Assembly: GCA_904501915.1 (NCBI GenBank)
Contig: CAJGCV010000047.1
Span: 1 to 15,661, forward strand
Direction of reading: 5' to 3'
Source: an uncultured Akkermansia sp.
GTDB lineage: Bacteria > Verrucomicrobiota > Verrucomicrobiia > Verrucomicrobiales > Akkermansiaceae
Length of the DNA: 15,661 nt
Shown: piece by piece, positions 1 through 7,126 of the stretch
Position numbering within the stretch: position 1 is the first letter of the stretch
How the letters are laid out: every line of letters starts with the position of its first letter
Notes under the pieces: generated by a model
Seen by the model: the letters and a program-made list of their open reading frames with translations, nothing else
What the model was told of the DNA's origin: nothing
Database searches by the model: none
Position numbers and translations under genes: made by a program

Positions 1-45
1 CTAAGAATAAGTTGTTTTTGAAAATTATTGAATGTGAGTGTGGGA

Positions 46-906
46 TTACTCCATGGCCTTCATGGCCGTGGTGATTTCAAGAAGTTCGTTGGTAATCTGG
101 GCCTGGCGTGCCTTGTTGTATTCCAGTGTGAGTTCGCCGATGAGGGTCTTGGCGTTCTCTGTGGCGGATTTCATGGCAACCATGCGGGCAGACTGTTCGG
201 AGGCCTTGCCTTCCAGCACCATCTGGGTGAGCAGGTTGGCGAAGTACAGCGGCAGTATGGATTTGAGCAGCTCTGTGGGGCTGGGCTCCAGCAGGTAATC
301 ACCATGTTCTTCATCGGCTGCTTCTTCTGCCAGCTTGAGCAGGTCTTCAGGCTGAATGGGGAGAATGTCCACCACCTGCGGGCGCTGCACCATGATGTTG
401 ATGAACTTCTGGTAGACCACCGTCACGCTGTTATAGGTGCCATCCATGAATCCCTTGCGGATGAAGTCCAGAATGGCTTTCATCTCGGCTTCTTCCACAG
501 TATCACCAATGGCGAAGGAGGCCACCAGCTTGCGGCCTACGCGGGCAAACTGCGGGTTGAGCTTGGCGCCGATAGTGAGGTAATCTGCCTCGGCTGGGCA
601 CTGGGTGAGCACCTCCTTGAACAGGTTGGTGTTCAGACCGCCGCAGAGACCGCGGTCTGTGCTCACCACAATGACGAGCTTCTTGCCGGTTTCGCGCTTC
701 TGCATGAGCTGGACAGAACCCTCGGCAATGGATTCCTGCAGGTGCTTGAATACCCGCGACAGGGCGCGGATGTACACGCGCCCTTTCAATGCCAGCTCCT
801 GAGCACGGCGCATCTTGGCAGACGCAACCATCTGCATCGCCTTGGTAATCTGCGATGTGTTGCGTACCGACTTGATGCGGCGTTTGATGTCTCTCAGGCT
901 TGCCAT
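46..906 (-). CDS. atpG: F1Fo ATP synthase, gamma subunit
   Basis: Central rotor shaft of F1; it turns inside the alpha3beta3 head and couples Fo rotation to ATP synthesis at the cytoplasmic face of the membrane. The 286-residue protein starts with the family N-terminal helix (MASLRDIKRRIKSVRNTSQI, then TKAMQMVASAKMRRA) and has the conserved STDRGLCGGLN segment at about residues 82-92. The C-terminal helix (about 236-283, with SEQSARMVAMKSATENA) completes the coiled-coil shaft. Length is normal for the family. It begins 6 bp after the atpA stop and is the last complete gene of the atp operon here. The start is fixed by the conserved N-terminus; the bases before it (CACACC) contain no Shine-Dalgarno motif. 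Identification is very secure. Confidence 0.98.
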   Translation of the reverse strand: MASLRDIKRRIKSVRNTSQITKAMQMVASAKMRRAQELALKGRVYIRALSRVFKHLQESIAEGSVQLMQKRETGKKLVIVVSTDRGLCGGLNTNLFKEVLTQCPAEADYLTIGAKLNPQFARVGRKLVASFAIGDTVEEAEMKAILDFIRKGFMDGTYNSVTVVYQKFINIMVQRPQVVDILPIQPEDLLKLAEEAADEEHGDYLLEPSPTELLKSILPLYFANLLTQMVLEGKASEQSARMVAMKSATENAKTLIGELTLEYNKARQAQITNELLEITTAMKAME

Positions 907-912
907 GGTGTG

Positions 913-2451
913 TTACTTCAGGCGGGATTTGAAGGTGGTCATGAAGTCCTTGAGTGCGGCGTCGATTTCGTCCGTCAGCTTCTTTTCGGCTTCAATGCGG
1001 GTGAGCAGGGCAGCGCCGTTGACGGTGGCTTCCTCCTCCAGCTGGCGGCGCACGGACTGGATCTTGTCCACGGCCACATCATCGAGGAATCCGCGCTGGA
1101 TGGCGTAGAGGTTGATGACCTCGATACCCAGGCTCTTGGGCTCGTACTGCCCCTGCTTGAAGAGTTCCACAATGCGGCGGCCGCGTTCCAGCTTGGCCTT
1201 GGTGGCGGCGTCCAGGTCGGAGCCGAACTGGGCGAATGCCTGGAGTTCTTCGAACTGCGCAAGGTCAAGCTTTACGGAGCCTGCCAGCTTCTTCACAATC
1301 TGGGTCTGGGCGCTGGAACCCACGCGGGACACGGAGATACCCACGTTGATGGCCGGACGCACACCCTGGTAGAAAAGGTCAGTATCCAGGAAAATCTGGC
1401 CGTCAGTAATGGAAATCACATTCGTGGGAATGTAGGCAGACACGTCACCCGCCTGGGTTTCGATGATGGGCAGGGCTGTCAGTGAACCACCTTTACGTCC
1501 ACCTTCGCTGTTGATGCGGGCGGCGCGTTCCAGCAGGCGGCTGTGCAGGTAGAATACGTCACCGGGGTAGGCTTCGCGGCCGGAAGGACGGCGCAGAATG
1601 AGGGATACCTGGCGGTAGGCCACGGCGTGCTTGGAGAGGTCATCGTACACGATGAGGGCATCCTGACCCTGGTCCATGAAGTACTCACCCATGGCACAGC
1701 CGGCATAGGGGGCGAGGTACTGCATGGCGGCGCTGTCGGAGGCGGAGGCCACCACCACAATGCTGTATTCCATGGCACCGGCTTCTTCCAGCTTGGCAAC
1801 CAGTCGGGAAACGGTGGCTCGCTTCTGTCCCACGGCCACGTAGATGCTGTAGAGCGGGCGGTGTCCCGGCAGTTTGCCCTGTTCGGCCAGCTTGTTCTGC
1901 TGTGCCTGGGCAATCATGGTATCGGTGGCGATGGTGGTCTTGCCGGTGGAGCGGTCACCGATGATGAGCTCACGCTGACCACGGCCGATGGGAATCATGG
2001 CATCGATGGGCAGAATGCCGGTCTGCACCGGCTGATTCACGCCCTGGCGGGAGATGATGCCCGAAGCAATCTTTTCCACGGGATAATACGTGGTGGCCTG
2101 AATCGGCCCCTTGCCGTCCAGCGGGTTGCCCAGGGTATCCACCACGCGGCCGAGCAGACCGGGACCCACGGGCACCTGGAGCAGGCGTCCGGTGGTCTTG
2201 CAGGTGTCGCCTTCCTTCAGGGAAGTGGCGTTGCCGATAAGCACGGCACCTACTTCGTGTTCTTCCAGGTTCATGGCGAGGCCCATGACGCCGCCGGGGA
2301 ATTCAATCATCTCATTGAGCATGGCGTTGCTCAGGCCCTCAATGTGGGCCACGCCGTCGCCAATGGCTTTGATAGTGCCCACGTTCTCGCTGACGGAGGC
2401 GGTGGAGATGTTGCGAATCTGTGCTTCGAGTTCTTGTACGATGTTGCTCAT
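913..2451 (-). CDS. atpA: F1Fo ATP synthase, alpha subunit
   Basis: Non-catalytic nucleotide-binding subunit of the F1 head. The 512 residues show the beta-barrel domain (about 25-95), a Walker A loop GDRSTGKT at 165-172 (the common form is GDRQTGKT, so Gln is replaced by Ser), a Walker B-type strand ALIVYDDLSKHA near 265-276, and the arginine finger R376 in the family motif SVSRVG. The C-terminal helical domain runs from about 385. A short insertion near residues 185-199 (LAEQGKLPGHRPL) precedes the conserved YVAVGQKRATV. It follows atpH by 12 bp and precedes atpG by 6 bp. The start is the standard MSNIVQELEAQI-type N-terminus; no Shine-Dalgarno motif is seen upstream. Identification is certain at family level. 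Confidence 0.98.
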   Translation of the reverse strand: MSNIVQELEAQIRNISTASVSENVGTIKAIGDGVAHIEGLSNAMLNEMIEFPGGVMGLAMNLEEHEVGAVLIGNATSLKEGDTCKTTGRLLQVPVGPGLLGRVVDTLGNPLDGKGPIQATTYYPVEKIASGIISRQGVNQPVQTGILPIDAMIPIGRGQRELIIGDRSTGKTTIATDTMIAQAQQNKLAEQGKLPGHRPLYSIYVAVGQKRATVSRLVAKLEEAGAMEYSIVVVASASDSAAMQYLAPYAGCAMGEYFMDQGQDALIVYDDLSKHAVAYRQVSLILRRPSGREAYPGDVFYLHSRLLERAARINSEGGRKGGSLTALPIIETQAGDVSAYIPTNVISITDGQIFLDTDLFYQGVRPAINVGISVSRVGSSAQTQIVKKLAGSVKLDLAQFEELQAFAQFGSDLDAATKAKLERGRRIVELFKQGQYEPKSLGIEVINLYAIQRGFLDDVAVDKIQSVRRQLEEEATVNGAALLTRIEAEKKLTDEIDAALKDFMTTFKSRLK

Positions 2452-2463
2452 ACCGTGGTTTGT

Positions 2464-2856
2464 TTAGAGAGTTTTAGTAAGTTGTTCAATGCGGGTGCGG
2501 ACGGAGGCGTCCGTTACGTTGTCGCCCACCTTCACGGTGAGCCCTGCAATAAGGGAGGAGTCCACCTGCCAGTTGTAGTTCAGACCCGCCTGGCGGGCAT
2601 TCAGCCTGGCGGTGATGGCGGCCTGTTCCTCGGCAGTCAGCGGCACGGCGCTGGTGATGGTGGCGGTGTGCGCAGCCTGCTCCAGTCGCACCAGTTCGGT
2701 GAACGCGGTGAGCAGTGCCAGGTAGTTGCGCGGCTTTTCGGCGGTAATCTTGTCTGCCACCAGGCGCACGGTGGCTTCGTTCATCAGCCCGTCAGCCCCT
2801 ATGCAGAGGCGCATGAGGCGCCGCGCCTGGGCTTGCACTTCTTTGCTTATCTTCAT
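2464..2856 (-). CDS. atpH: F1Fo ATP synthase, delta subunit (short form)
   Basis: Peripheral-stalk protein joining subunit b to the top of the alpha subunits. The C-terminal part is clear: SAVPLTAEEQAAI at about 69-81 and DSSLIAGLTVKVGDNVTDAS at about 98-117, matching the family's DPSLIGG-type hairpin. At 130 residues it is about 45 shorter than the usual 175-180, and the loss is all at the N-terminus, where the alpha-binding helical bundle normally sits. The start cannot be moved upstream: the atpF TAA lies in the same frame only two codons before the ATG, so there is no room for an extension. It sits between atpF and atpA, as expected. The family call is secure; whether the N-terminal bundle is functionally reduced is inference. 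Confidence 0.93.
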   Translation of the reverse strand: MKISKEVQAQARRLMRLCIGADGLMNEATVRLVADKITAEKPRNYLALLTAFTELVRLEQAAHTATITSAVPLTAEEQAAITARLNARQAGLNYNWQVDSSLIAGLTVKVGDNVTDASVRTRIEQLTKTL

Positions 2857-2862
2857 AGCTGA

Positions 2863-3384
2863 TTACAGAGAGTTGATGGCTTCGGCGTTGATGGCGCGGT
2901 GGTCGGCATCGCTCAGCACCTTGCCGGTAACGCGGGTGGTGGCTTCGGCCACCAGACGGGCAAACTCACCCTTGAGCGCATCTTTTTCTCGCTGGGTGTC
3001 CATTTCAGCCTGCTTGTGGGCGTTTTCGATGACAGCCTGAGCTTCGGCGCTGGCTTTGGCAGAGAGGTCGGCCTGCAGGCGGGCTGCAGTTTCGCGGGCC
3101 TGCTCCACTTCCTTTTTGCCGGATTCGCGGGCTTCGTCCAGAATCTTCTCGCTGGTCAGTTTCACATCAGCCAGTTCCTGCTGGCTGCGGGCGTGCATTT
3201 CCTCGCCCTCCTGGATACGCTGGCGGCGTTCTTCCAGCTGCTTGAAGATGGGTTTGATGCCGAAGCAGACGATAACGGCAGCCAGAATGCAGAACGCAAT
3301 CAGGTGCGCGATGAAGGCATCGGTATGCAGACCGAAGTTGGTGACCAGGTCCTGAATATCTGCGGCGAGAATCGGGGTGAGCAT
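2863..3384 (-). CDS. atpF: F1Fo ATP synthase, b subunit
   Basis: Membrane-anchored peripheral-stalk subunit. The 173 residues comprise a short N-terminal segment, one transmembrane helix at about 24-43 (FIAHLIAFCILAAVIVCFGI), then the family's KPIFKQLEERRQRIQEG and a long charged coiled coil rich in Glu, Lys, Arg and Ala up to about 155. Length is near the usual 155-175. It follows atpE after 101 bp that contain a strong hairpin, and is followed by atpH 6 bp downstream in the same reading frame. No Shine-Dalgarno is visible; the leader just before the ATG reads ACTCACAACC. Only one b gene is visible, so a homodimeric stalk is likely (inference). Confidence 0.95.
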   Translation of the reverse strand: MLTPILAADIQDLVTNFGLHTDAFIAHLIAFCILAAVIVCFGIKPIFKQLEERRQRIQEGEEMHARSQQELADVKLTSEKILDEARESGKKEVEQARETAARLQADLSAKASAEAQAVIENAHKQAEMDTQREKDALKGEFARLVAEATTRVTGKVLSDADHRAINAEAINSL

Positions 3385-3440
3385 GGTTGTGAGTCGATTA
3401 AGTTAAAAACGGATGATGTAGAGAAGGGGAAAGGGGGGCG

Positions 3441-3475
3441 GGGCATGCCGTTGTCTTGAATGGCCCGGCATGCCC
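3441..3475 (-). promoter_or_regulatory. Hairpin between atpE and atpF
   Basis: A perfect 10-bp inverted repeat, GGGCATGCCG (3441-3450) and CGGCATGCCC (3466-3475), encloses a 15-base loop just past the atpE stop. On the mRNA (minus) strand the stem is followed by a C-rich tract rather than a U-run, so it does not look like a full intrinsic terminator. A role in protecting the 3' end of the atpE message or reducing readthrough into atpF would fit the need for many c subunits per two b subunits; that role is inference. Confidence 0.6.
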
Positions 3476-3485
3476 AAGGGCAAAT

Positions 3486-3689
3486 TCAGCCCATGAAGAT
3501 GGCCACGAAGGCCACACCTTCCACAAGGGCGGCCAGAATGATGGAGATGGTCAGAACCTGACCGGAAGCACCGGGGTTGCGGCCGGTGGATTCAGCGGCT
3601 TTCATGCCGATGAGACCAATGCCGAGACCGGCACCGAGAACTGCCAGACCGGACTTGATGGCGGCGGTGGCAAGAGCGGGAATCATCAT
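3486..3689 (-). CDS. atpE: F1Fo ATP synthase, c subunit
   Basis: Ion-carrying ring subunit of Fo. The 67-residue hairpin protein has a Gly-rich first helix (LGAGLGIGLIG, about 18-28), a polar loop with the conserved RNPGA (37-41), and a second helix carrying the essential carboxylate E57 in ALVEGVAF. The residues typical of Na+ rings are absent: there is no Ser/Thr after the Glu and no Gln in helix 1 at the expected offset, so proton coupling is predicted. Two ATGs lie in tandem at the start; either could be used. It follows atpB by 87 bp holding a hairpin and an A/C-rich leader with no Shine-Dalgarno. Length is at the short end of the family. Confidence 0.96.
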   Translation of the reverse strand: MMIPALATAAIKSGLAVLGAGLGIGLIGMKAAESTGRNPGASGQVLTISIILAALVEGVAFVAIFMG

Positions 3690-3720
3690 GATTGTTGTTT
3701 TTCTATTGTTTGTTGTTTAT
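3690..3720 (-). promoter_or_regulatory. A/C-rich, G-poor atpE leader (possible translation enhancer)
   Basis: On the mRNA strand the 31 bases before the atpE ATG are almost only A, C and U with a single G, including repeated ACAACAA-type units. There is no Shine-Dalgarno sequence. Unstructured CA-rich leaders are known to enhance initiation in other bacteria, and E. coli atpE also relies on an upstream enhancer. The enhancer role here is inference. Confidence 0.45.
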
Positions 3721-3728
3721 TGGGAAAA

Positions 3729-3766
3729 CCCGCAGCCTCACGGTTTGCTACATGATCAACTGCGGG
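3729..3766 (-). promoter_or_regulatory. Hairpin between atpB and atpE
   Basis: A 7-bp perfect stem, CCCGCAG (3729-3735) with CTGCGGG (3760-3766), encloses 24 bases. On the minus-strand transcript the stem is followed by UUUU (3728-3725) and then the A/C-rich atpE leader. It could be a weak attenuator or a processing and stability element that separates atpE expression from atpB; the role is inference. Confidence 0.4.
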
Positions 3767-3776
3767 AAGATTGTCT

Positions 3777-4652
3777 TCAGTGGACGTGTTCTTCGTCGCC
3801 CCCTACCTGGGTTTTCAGGAAAATCGCCGTGAGCATCAGGAACACCAGAGCCTGCACAAAGCCGACCAGAATTTCCAGGCACATGAAGGGGAGCATGGCT
3901 GCGGCGTTGCCCAGTATGCTGCCGCTCACGATGCTCATCTGCTCCAGAATAGCCTCTCCGGCGTAGATGTTGCCGAATAGACGGGCCGCCAGAGCTACCG
4001 GGCGGATGGCGATGGAAAGCAGCTCAATAAGTCCTACGAAGAAGAATACGGGCAGCAGCAGGTTCTTGAGCATGCCTGTAAGCCCGCCCTTGGGACCGAA
4101 AATGTGCCCTACAAAGTGGGCAATGCCTTGCTCCTTGATGCTCCAGATGAACCAGAGCAGGGTGTAGAACAGACCCAGGAAGAGCGTTACGTTCAAATCG
4201 GCATTGGCGCCGCGGAAAAGGGGATGCCCGTTGATGGTGATTTCTCCCACGCCGGGAATGAGCCCCATGTAGTTGCTGGTCAGAATGAGCAGGAATACCG
4301 TGGCAAAGTACCAGATGTACTTGCTTGCCAGTTTCTTGCCGATGAGACCTTCCACAAAGTTGTACAGCAATTCAAAAATCCACTCCACGAAGTTCTGCAG
4401 CCCGCCCGGTACGCGCTGCATCTTGCGTGTAGCCAGTCGCAGCACGATGGTGAGCAGCACCACGGCGATGGTCATCATGACCATGGAGTTCGTGATGGGC
4501 AGGGAATGCCCCGGCCAGAAGGGTAAATCAATGTTCCACAGCACCGGTGCATCGGTGGAAAGTCCATGGTGACCACCTTCCTCTGAAGCACACGCCACGC
4601 CGCTCATCAGAGCCACCAGACCAAGATTGATAGTAGTAAGGAGAGATTTCAT
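3777..4652 (-). CDS. atpB: F1Fo ATP synthase, subunit a (with N-terminal signal peptide)
   Basis: Membrane stator subunit that forms the two proton half-channels against the c ring. The essential arginine is R224 in ALAARLFGNIYAGE, and the last-helix motif FVQALVFLMLTAIFL carries Q267. Several transmembrane helices are evident (about 56-72, 113-133, 154-171, 196-216, 240-280). At 291 residues it is longer than the E. coli 271. The extra N-terminus looks like a cleavable signal peptide: a hydrophobic core (about 8-20) ends in VACA before SEEGGHHG. It leads the atp genes; no atpI is seen upstream, where the 249-aa unknown gene lies instead. No clear Shine-Dalgarno precedes the ATG. Identification is secure. 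Confidence 0.96.
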   Translation of the reverse strand: MKSLLTTINLGLVALMSGVACASEEGGHHGLSTDAPVLWNIDLPFWPGHSLPITNSMVMMTIAVVLLTIVLRLATRKMQRVPGGLQNFVEWIFELLYNFVEGLIGKKLASKYIWYFATVFLLILTSNYMGLIPGVGEITINGHPLFRGANADLNVTLFLGLFYTLLWFIWSIKEQGIAHFVGHIFGPKGGLTGMLKNLLLPVFFFVGLIELLSIAIRPVALAARLFGNIYAGEAILEQMSIVSGSILGNAAAMLPFMCLEILVGFVQALVFLMLTAIFLKTQVGGDEEHVH

Positions 4653-4665
4653 CGCGATTGCTTCT

Positions 4666-4693
4666 AGACTACCACGTTTCCCTGCGGAGTCAA
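4666..4693 (-). promoter_or_regulatory. Candidate atp operon promoter
   Basis: On the minus strand, TTGACT (4693-4688) is followed after 16 bp by TAGTCT (4671-4666), which would give a leader of only about 8 bases before atpB. A second option lies just upstream: TTGCTC (4729-4724), 17 bp, TACACT (4706-4701), giving a leader of about 40 bases. Each has one weak hexamer, so the exact promoter is uncertain. The 129-bp gap between the upstream gene and atpB (4653-4781) otherwise shows nothing recognisable. Confidence 0.35.
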
Positions 4694-4781
4694 GGAGAAA
4701 AGTGTACGCCTGAATGCAAATCAGAGCAAAAAATAATGTTGCGTTGTGAGGTTTTACCGGAGGAGGATACGAAGATGTTTT

Positions 4782-5531
4782 TTACATCCACATCCGGCAT
4801 TTGTCTACGGTGTCATACAGCATGCTGGTGCTGCCGCTGGAGTCGTTTGCAGGCAGGGCTATGGCGTGGGTCTCGATATGCTCCAGCGCATCGTAAAGTG
4901 CTGTGCTTTCACGGAAATGGGTGTTGAAGCGTTCCCGGTATTCGCCGTAAGCGGCTTCGGAGCGTTCTCCTTCCGCGAATACTCCCGGGGTGAATTCGAA
5001 AAAGATATCGTCTTTGTTGGTCAGGAACAGGTGCAGCAGGAGAAGCTGCTGGGTAAAGCTGCCGCGGGAAAGGGTGTCGAGAACTGTCGGCAGCTCGTCC
5101 TTGCCCCAGGGGCTGGACATCCAGCTGATGAGCATGCTGGTGCGGTGATAAATGGCGTTTGGTCCTTCCCCCGGCTGCCACGCGGCGGGAATAAGGGTAT
5201 CATGGACGATGCGCCGCATTTCTTCTATGATGCGCTCGTACTGGTTGAGCTGCTCCAGCTCGGGGCGCGCCCTGTACAGCCATATCCAGAGGATGTCGTC
5301 CCATATTTCATCTGCCCAGTCTCCGCCTGGGGTGCGGAAGTAGCGGTAGAGGGGCACAAGGTAGGCGCAGCATTCCTGGGTGGTGCCGGCGGGCAGATAG
5401 CTCTGGAAAACGCAGTGCAATTCCTCTCCGGTGAGCCCCGTGCCCCGCTTGGCTTCGATGCTGCGCAGGTATTCCTGGTCCTCCGGGCTGGTGAAATCGC
5501 TCCCGGGGTCGCTGAGGTGGAAGCCGGCCAT
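4782..5531 (-). CDS. Unrecognised 249-aa protein coupled to rseP
   Basis: I do not recognise a family. The protein has no signal peptide or transmembrane helix and looks cytoplasmic and largely helical. A Trp/Tyr-rich acidic stretch lies at about 61-98 (including WADEIWDDILWIWLYRARPE). A hydrophobic Leu-rich helix is seen around 160-171, and there are scattered cysteines (C40, C54, C55, C245). Its ATG begins on the base right after the rseP stop (TAA then ATG, no gap), so translational coupling to rseP is likely. It lies 129 bp upstream of atpB on the same strand. Coding is supported by the tight packing and by sustained codon bias on this strand. A role beside RseP is only suggested by position. 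Confidence 0.75.
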   Translation of the reverse strand: MAGFHLSDPGSDFTSPEDQEYLRSIEAKRGTGLTGEELHCVFQSYLPAGTTQECCAYLVPLYRYFRTPGGDWADEIWDDILWIWLYRARPELEQLNQYERIIEEMRRIVHDTLIPAAWQPGEGPNAIYHRTSMLISWMSSPWGKDELPTVLDTLSRGSFTQQLLLLHLFLTNKDDIFFEFTPGVFAEGERSEAAYGEYRERFNTHFRESTALYDALEHIETHAIALPANDSSGSTSMLYDTVDKCRMWM

Positions 5532-6965
5532 TTATTTGCTGAAAACCGGGGTGGGCAGCTTGACCTCGGCATCTTCAGATCCGCCGACCATATCGCCCAC
5601 ATCCTTGAAGGTGACAAAGATGAAGAACGTGAGCAGCAGGAAGAGGAAGCCGGTCTGAATCCACTCCAGCAGCTTGCCTCCCACGGGGCGGCGGAAGATG
5701 ATTTCCAGCGTGCCGAGCACTACGTGCCCTCCGTCCACAATGGGCAACGGCAGGATGTTCAGCACAGCCAGGTTTACGTTCAGTACCACGGCAAACCAGA
5801 AGATGAGTTTCCAGCCATCAGTGTTCTCAAGCATCTGGTAAAGGTAGTTGCCAATGCCTACCGGGCCGGAGAGATGTTCCATACCTACGCTGCTGCCGGG
5901 GGCTGCCACCTTGGCCAGGGTTTCACCCATCCAGCGGAAACTCTGGTTAATCTGTTCCTGTACGCCGGGATGTTCAGTCTTGATGTCATTTTCCATGCCT
6001 CCCCAGCTGAAGCCCATGATGGGGCGTGCCCCTGCCTGTCCCTGCCAGTTTGTCGGAATAGCCGGGGTGAGGGTGGTGGTGGTTTCGCTGCCGTCGGGGT
6101 TCTGGAGGGTAAGCTCCAGCGTGCCTTTTTCTGCAGCTTCGGAGACCGGTACCGGGGAATAGATGGTGGTGCCGTTGAGTTTAACGATGCGCTGCCCCTT
6201 TACCAGCCCGGCCTGTTCAGCCGGAGAACCGGGGAAGATGTCGCCGATGAGGGCAGGGGCCGCGGGCATGATGCCCACCTGGCGCATGGCGCCGCGCTGC
6301 CACCATTTCCTCTCCGGCAGCTGGTAGCCGCTTTCGATGGTGAGTTGCAGCACGCTGCCATCGGCCTGCGGGCGGTCAATGGTGAAGGAAATCTTTTCAT
6401 GTTCGCTCATGGCTACGAGCTCGCGCACACCTTCCATGTTGCCCATCCACTTGTGCACAGGCTGGCCATCAATGGCGCGGATAGTATCGCCCGGCAGCAG
6501 TCCTGCCTGCGCAGCGGGTGAATTGGCTGGAATGTAGCCGATGGTGGTGGTGTTCATTTCGCTCACAGGTTTGCCCACCACCCACACAATCATGGCGAAG
6601 AAGTATGCCAGCAGCAGCGAGGCAAACGGACCCGCCGCAGCAATAATTACCTTGTCCAGTGGCTTGAGCGGTTTCAAATCCCTGGGAATGTCTGCTTCGC
6701 CTTCAATGCTCTGCATGTCAGCCAGCTGGGGCAGGGAGACAAAGCCGCCCGCAGGAATCCAGCCGATACCCCATTGCACTCCGCCTATCTTTTTCTGCCA
6801 GATGGGTTTGCCGAACCATATCTGGAAGCGGTCTATGTATGCCCCGCGCCATTTGCCGGCCAGAAAATGTCCCAGTTCGTGCACAAATATCATCACGTTG
6901 AAGAACATGACGACAAGGAAAATAAGCCAGGCGGTCTCGAGTGATGAAAGGATAGAGCTGATCAT
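5532..6965 (-). CDS. rseP: RseP-type site-2 intramembrane zinc metalloprotease (M50)
   Basis: Regulated intramembrane protease that cleaves anti-sigma factors or remnant signal peptides within the inner membrane. The zinc-binding motif HELGH is at 29-33 inside the first transmembrane helix (about 13-33), followed by the membrane-associated PAGGFVSLP (71-79). Two PDZ domains follow: one around IPANSPAAQAGLLPGD (145-160) and one around IFPGSPAEQAGLVKGQ (243-258). The third zinc ligand is D411 in the family motif NILPLPIVDGG (403-413). Transmembrane helices are also seen near 106-130, 386-406 and 437-454. The 477 residues are slightly longer than E. coli RseP (450). It is divergent from the amidase genes and reads into the coupled unknown gene. 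No dxr or cdsA is adjacent. Confidence 0.96.
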   Translation of the reverse strand: MISSILSSLETAWLIFLVVMFFNVMIFVHELGHFLAGKWRGAYIDRFQIWFGKPIWQKKIGGVQWGIGWIPAGGFVSLPQLADMQSIEGEADIPRDLKPLKPLDKVIIAAAGPFASLLLAYFFAMIVWVVGKPVSEMNTTTIGYIPANSPAAQAGLLPGDTIRAIDGQPVHKWMGNMEGVRELVAMSEHEKISFTIDRPQADGSVLQLTIESGYQLPERKWWQRGAMRQVGIMPAAPALIGDIFPGSPAEQAGLVKGQRIVKLNGTTIYSPVPVSEAAEKGTLELTLQNPDGSETTTTLTPAIPTNWQGQAGARPIMGFSWGGMENDIKTEHPGVQEQINQSFRWMGETLAKVAAPGSSVGMEHLSGPVGIGNYLYQMLENTDGWKLIFWFAVVLNVNLAVLNILPLPIVDGGHVVLGTLEIIFRRPVGGKLLEWIQTGFLFLLLTFFIFVTFKDVGDMVGGSEDAEVKLPTPVFSK

Positions 6966-6979
6966 GGGAATTGCTGCTC

Positions 6980-7008
6980 ATGCTACCAGAGACCGTGGCT
7001 GCGCGCAA
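6980..7008 (-). promoter_or_regulatory. rseP: Candidate rseP promoter
   Basis: On the minus strand TTGCGC (7008-7003) and TAGCAT (6985-6980) are separated by 17 bp, about 15 bases before the rseP ATG. The matches to sigma70 consensus are moderate (3/6 and 4/6), so this is tentative. The same 161-bp divergent region holds a 14-bp dyad at 7036-7049. Confidence 0.3.
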
Positions 7009-7035
7009 GCATGCTATCTGACATAAATGAAGGAT

Positions 7036-7049
7036 GCCATGTGCATGGC
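7036..7049. promoter_or_regulatory. Dyad GCCATG-TG-CATGGC in divergent region
   Basis: Perfect 6-bp inverted repeat with a 2-bp spacer, midway between the divergent rseP and amidase starts. Its size and place suit a dimeric regulator's operator, but a 12-base dyad can arise by chance and no regulator is known. Confidence 0.25.
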
Positions 7050-7080
7050 TTAGAAATTCTTTCGGAGTAGCATTTTGAGC

Positions 7081-7110
7081 TTGTGACGAGCAGGGGAGAA
7101 ATGTTAAAGT
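7081..7110 (+). promoter_or_regulatory. Candidate promoter for the tandem amidases
   Basis: TTGTGA (7081-7086) and TAAAGT (7105-7110) lie 18 bp apart; TTAAAG at 17 bp is an overlapping alternative. This would place transcription start near 7117, about 10 bases before the amidase ATG. Moderate match only. Confidence 0.3.
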
Positions 7111-7126
7111 AAGAAAGCGTCTGGAT

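Noticed and set aside
28..1485. 485-codon plus-strand open frame opposite atpG and atpA
   Set aside because: Lies entirely across two certain ATP synthase genes and shows no recognisable domain; codon-bias shadow.
1543..2862. 439-codon plus-strand open frame opposite atpA and atpH
   Set aside because: Antisense shadow; His/Gly-rich translation without motifs.
3426..3443. Possible G-quadruplex (GGGG-AAA-GGGGGG-C-GGGG)
   Set aside because: Only three separate G-runs; the six-base run cannot supply two runs of three with a loop, so a standard three-tier quadruplex is not possible.
4746..6521. 591-codon open frame on the plus strand opposite rseP and the 249-aa gene
   Set aside because: Antisense to a certain RseP with all catalytic motifs; the translation is low-complexity Gly/Ala/His-rich with no family features. 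It is a by-product of strong third-position GC bias.
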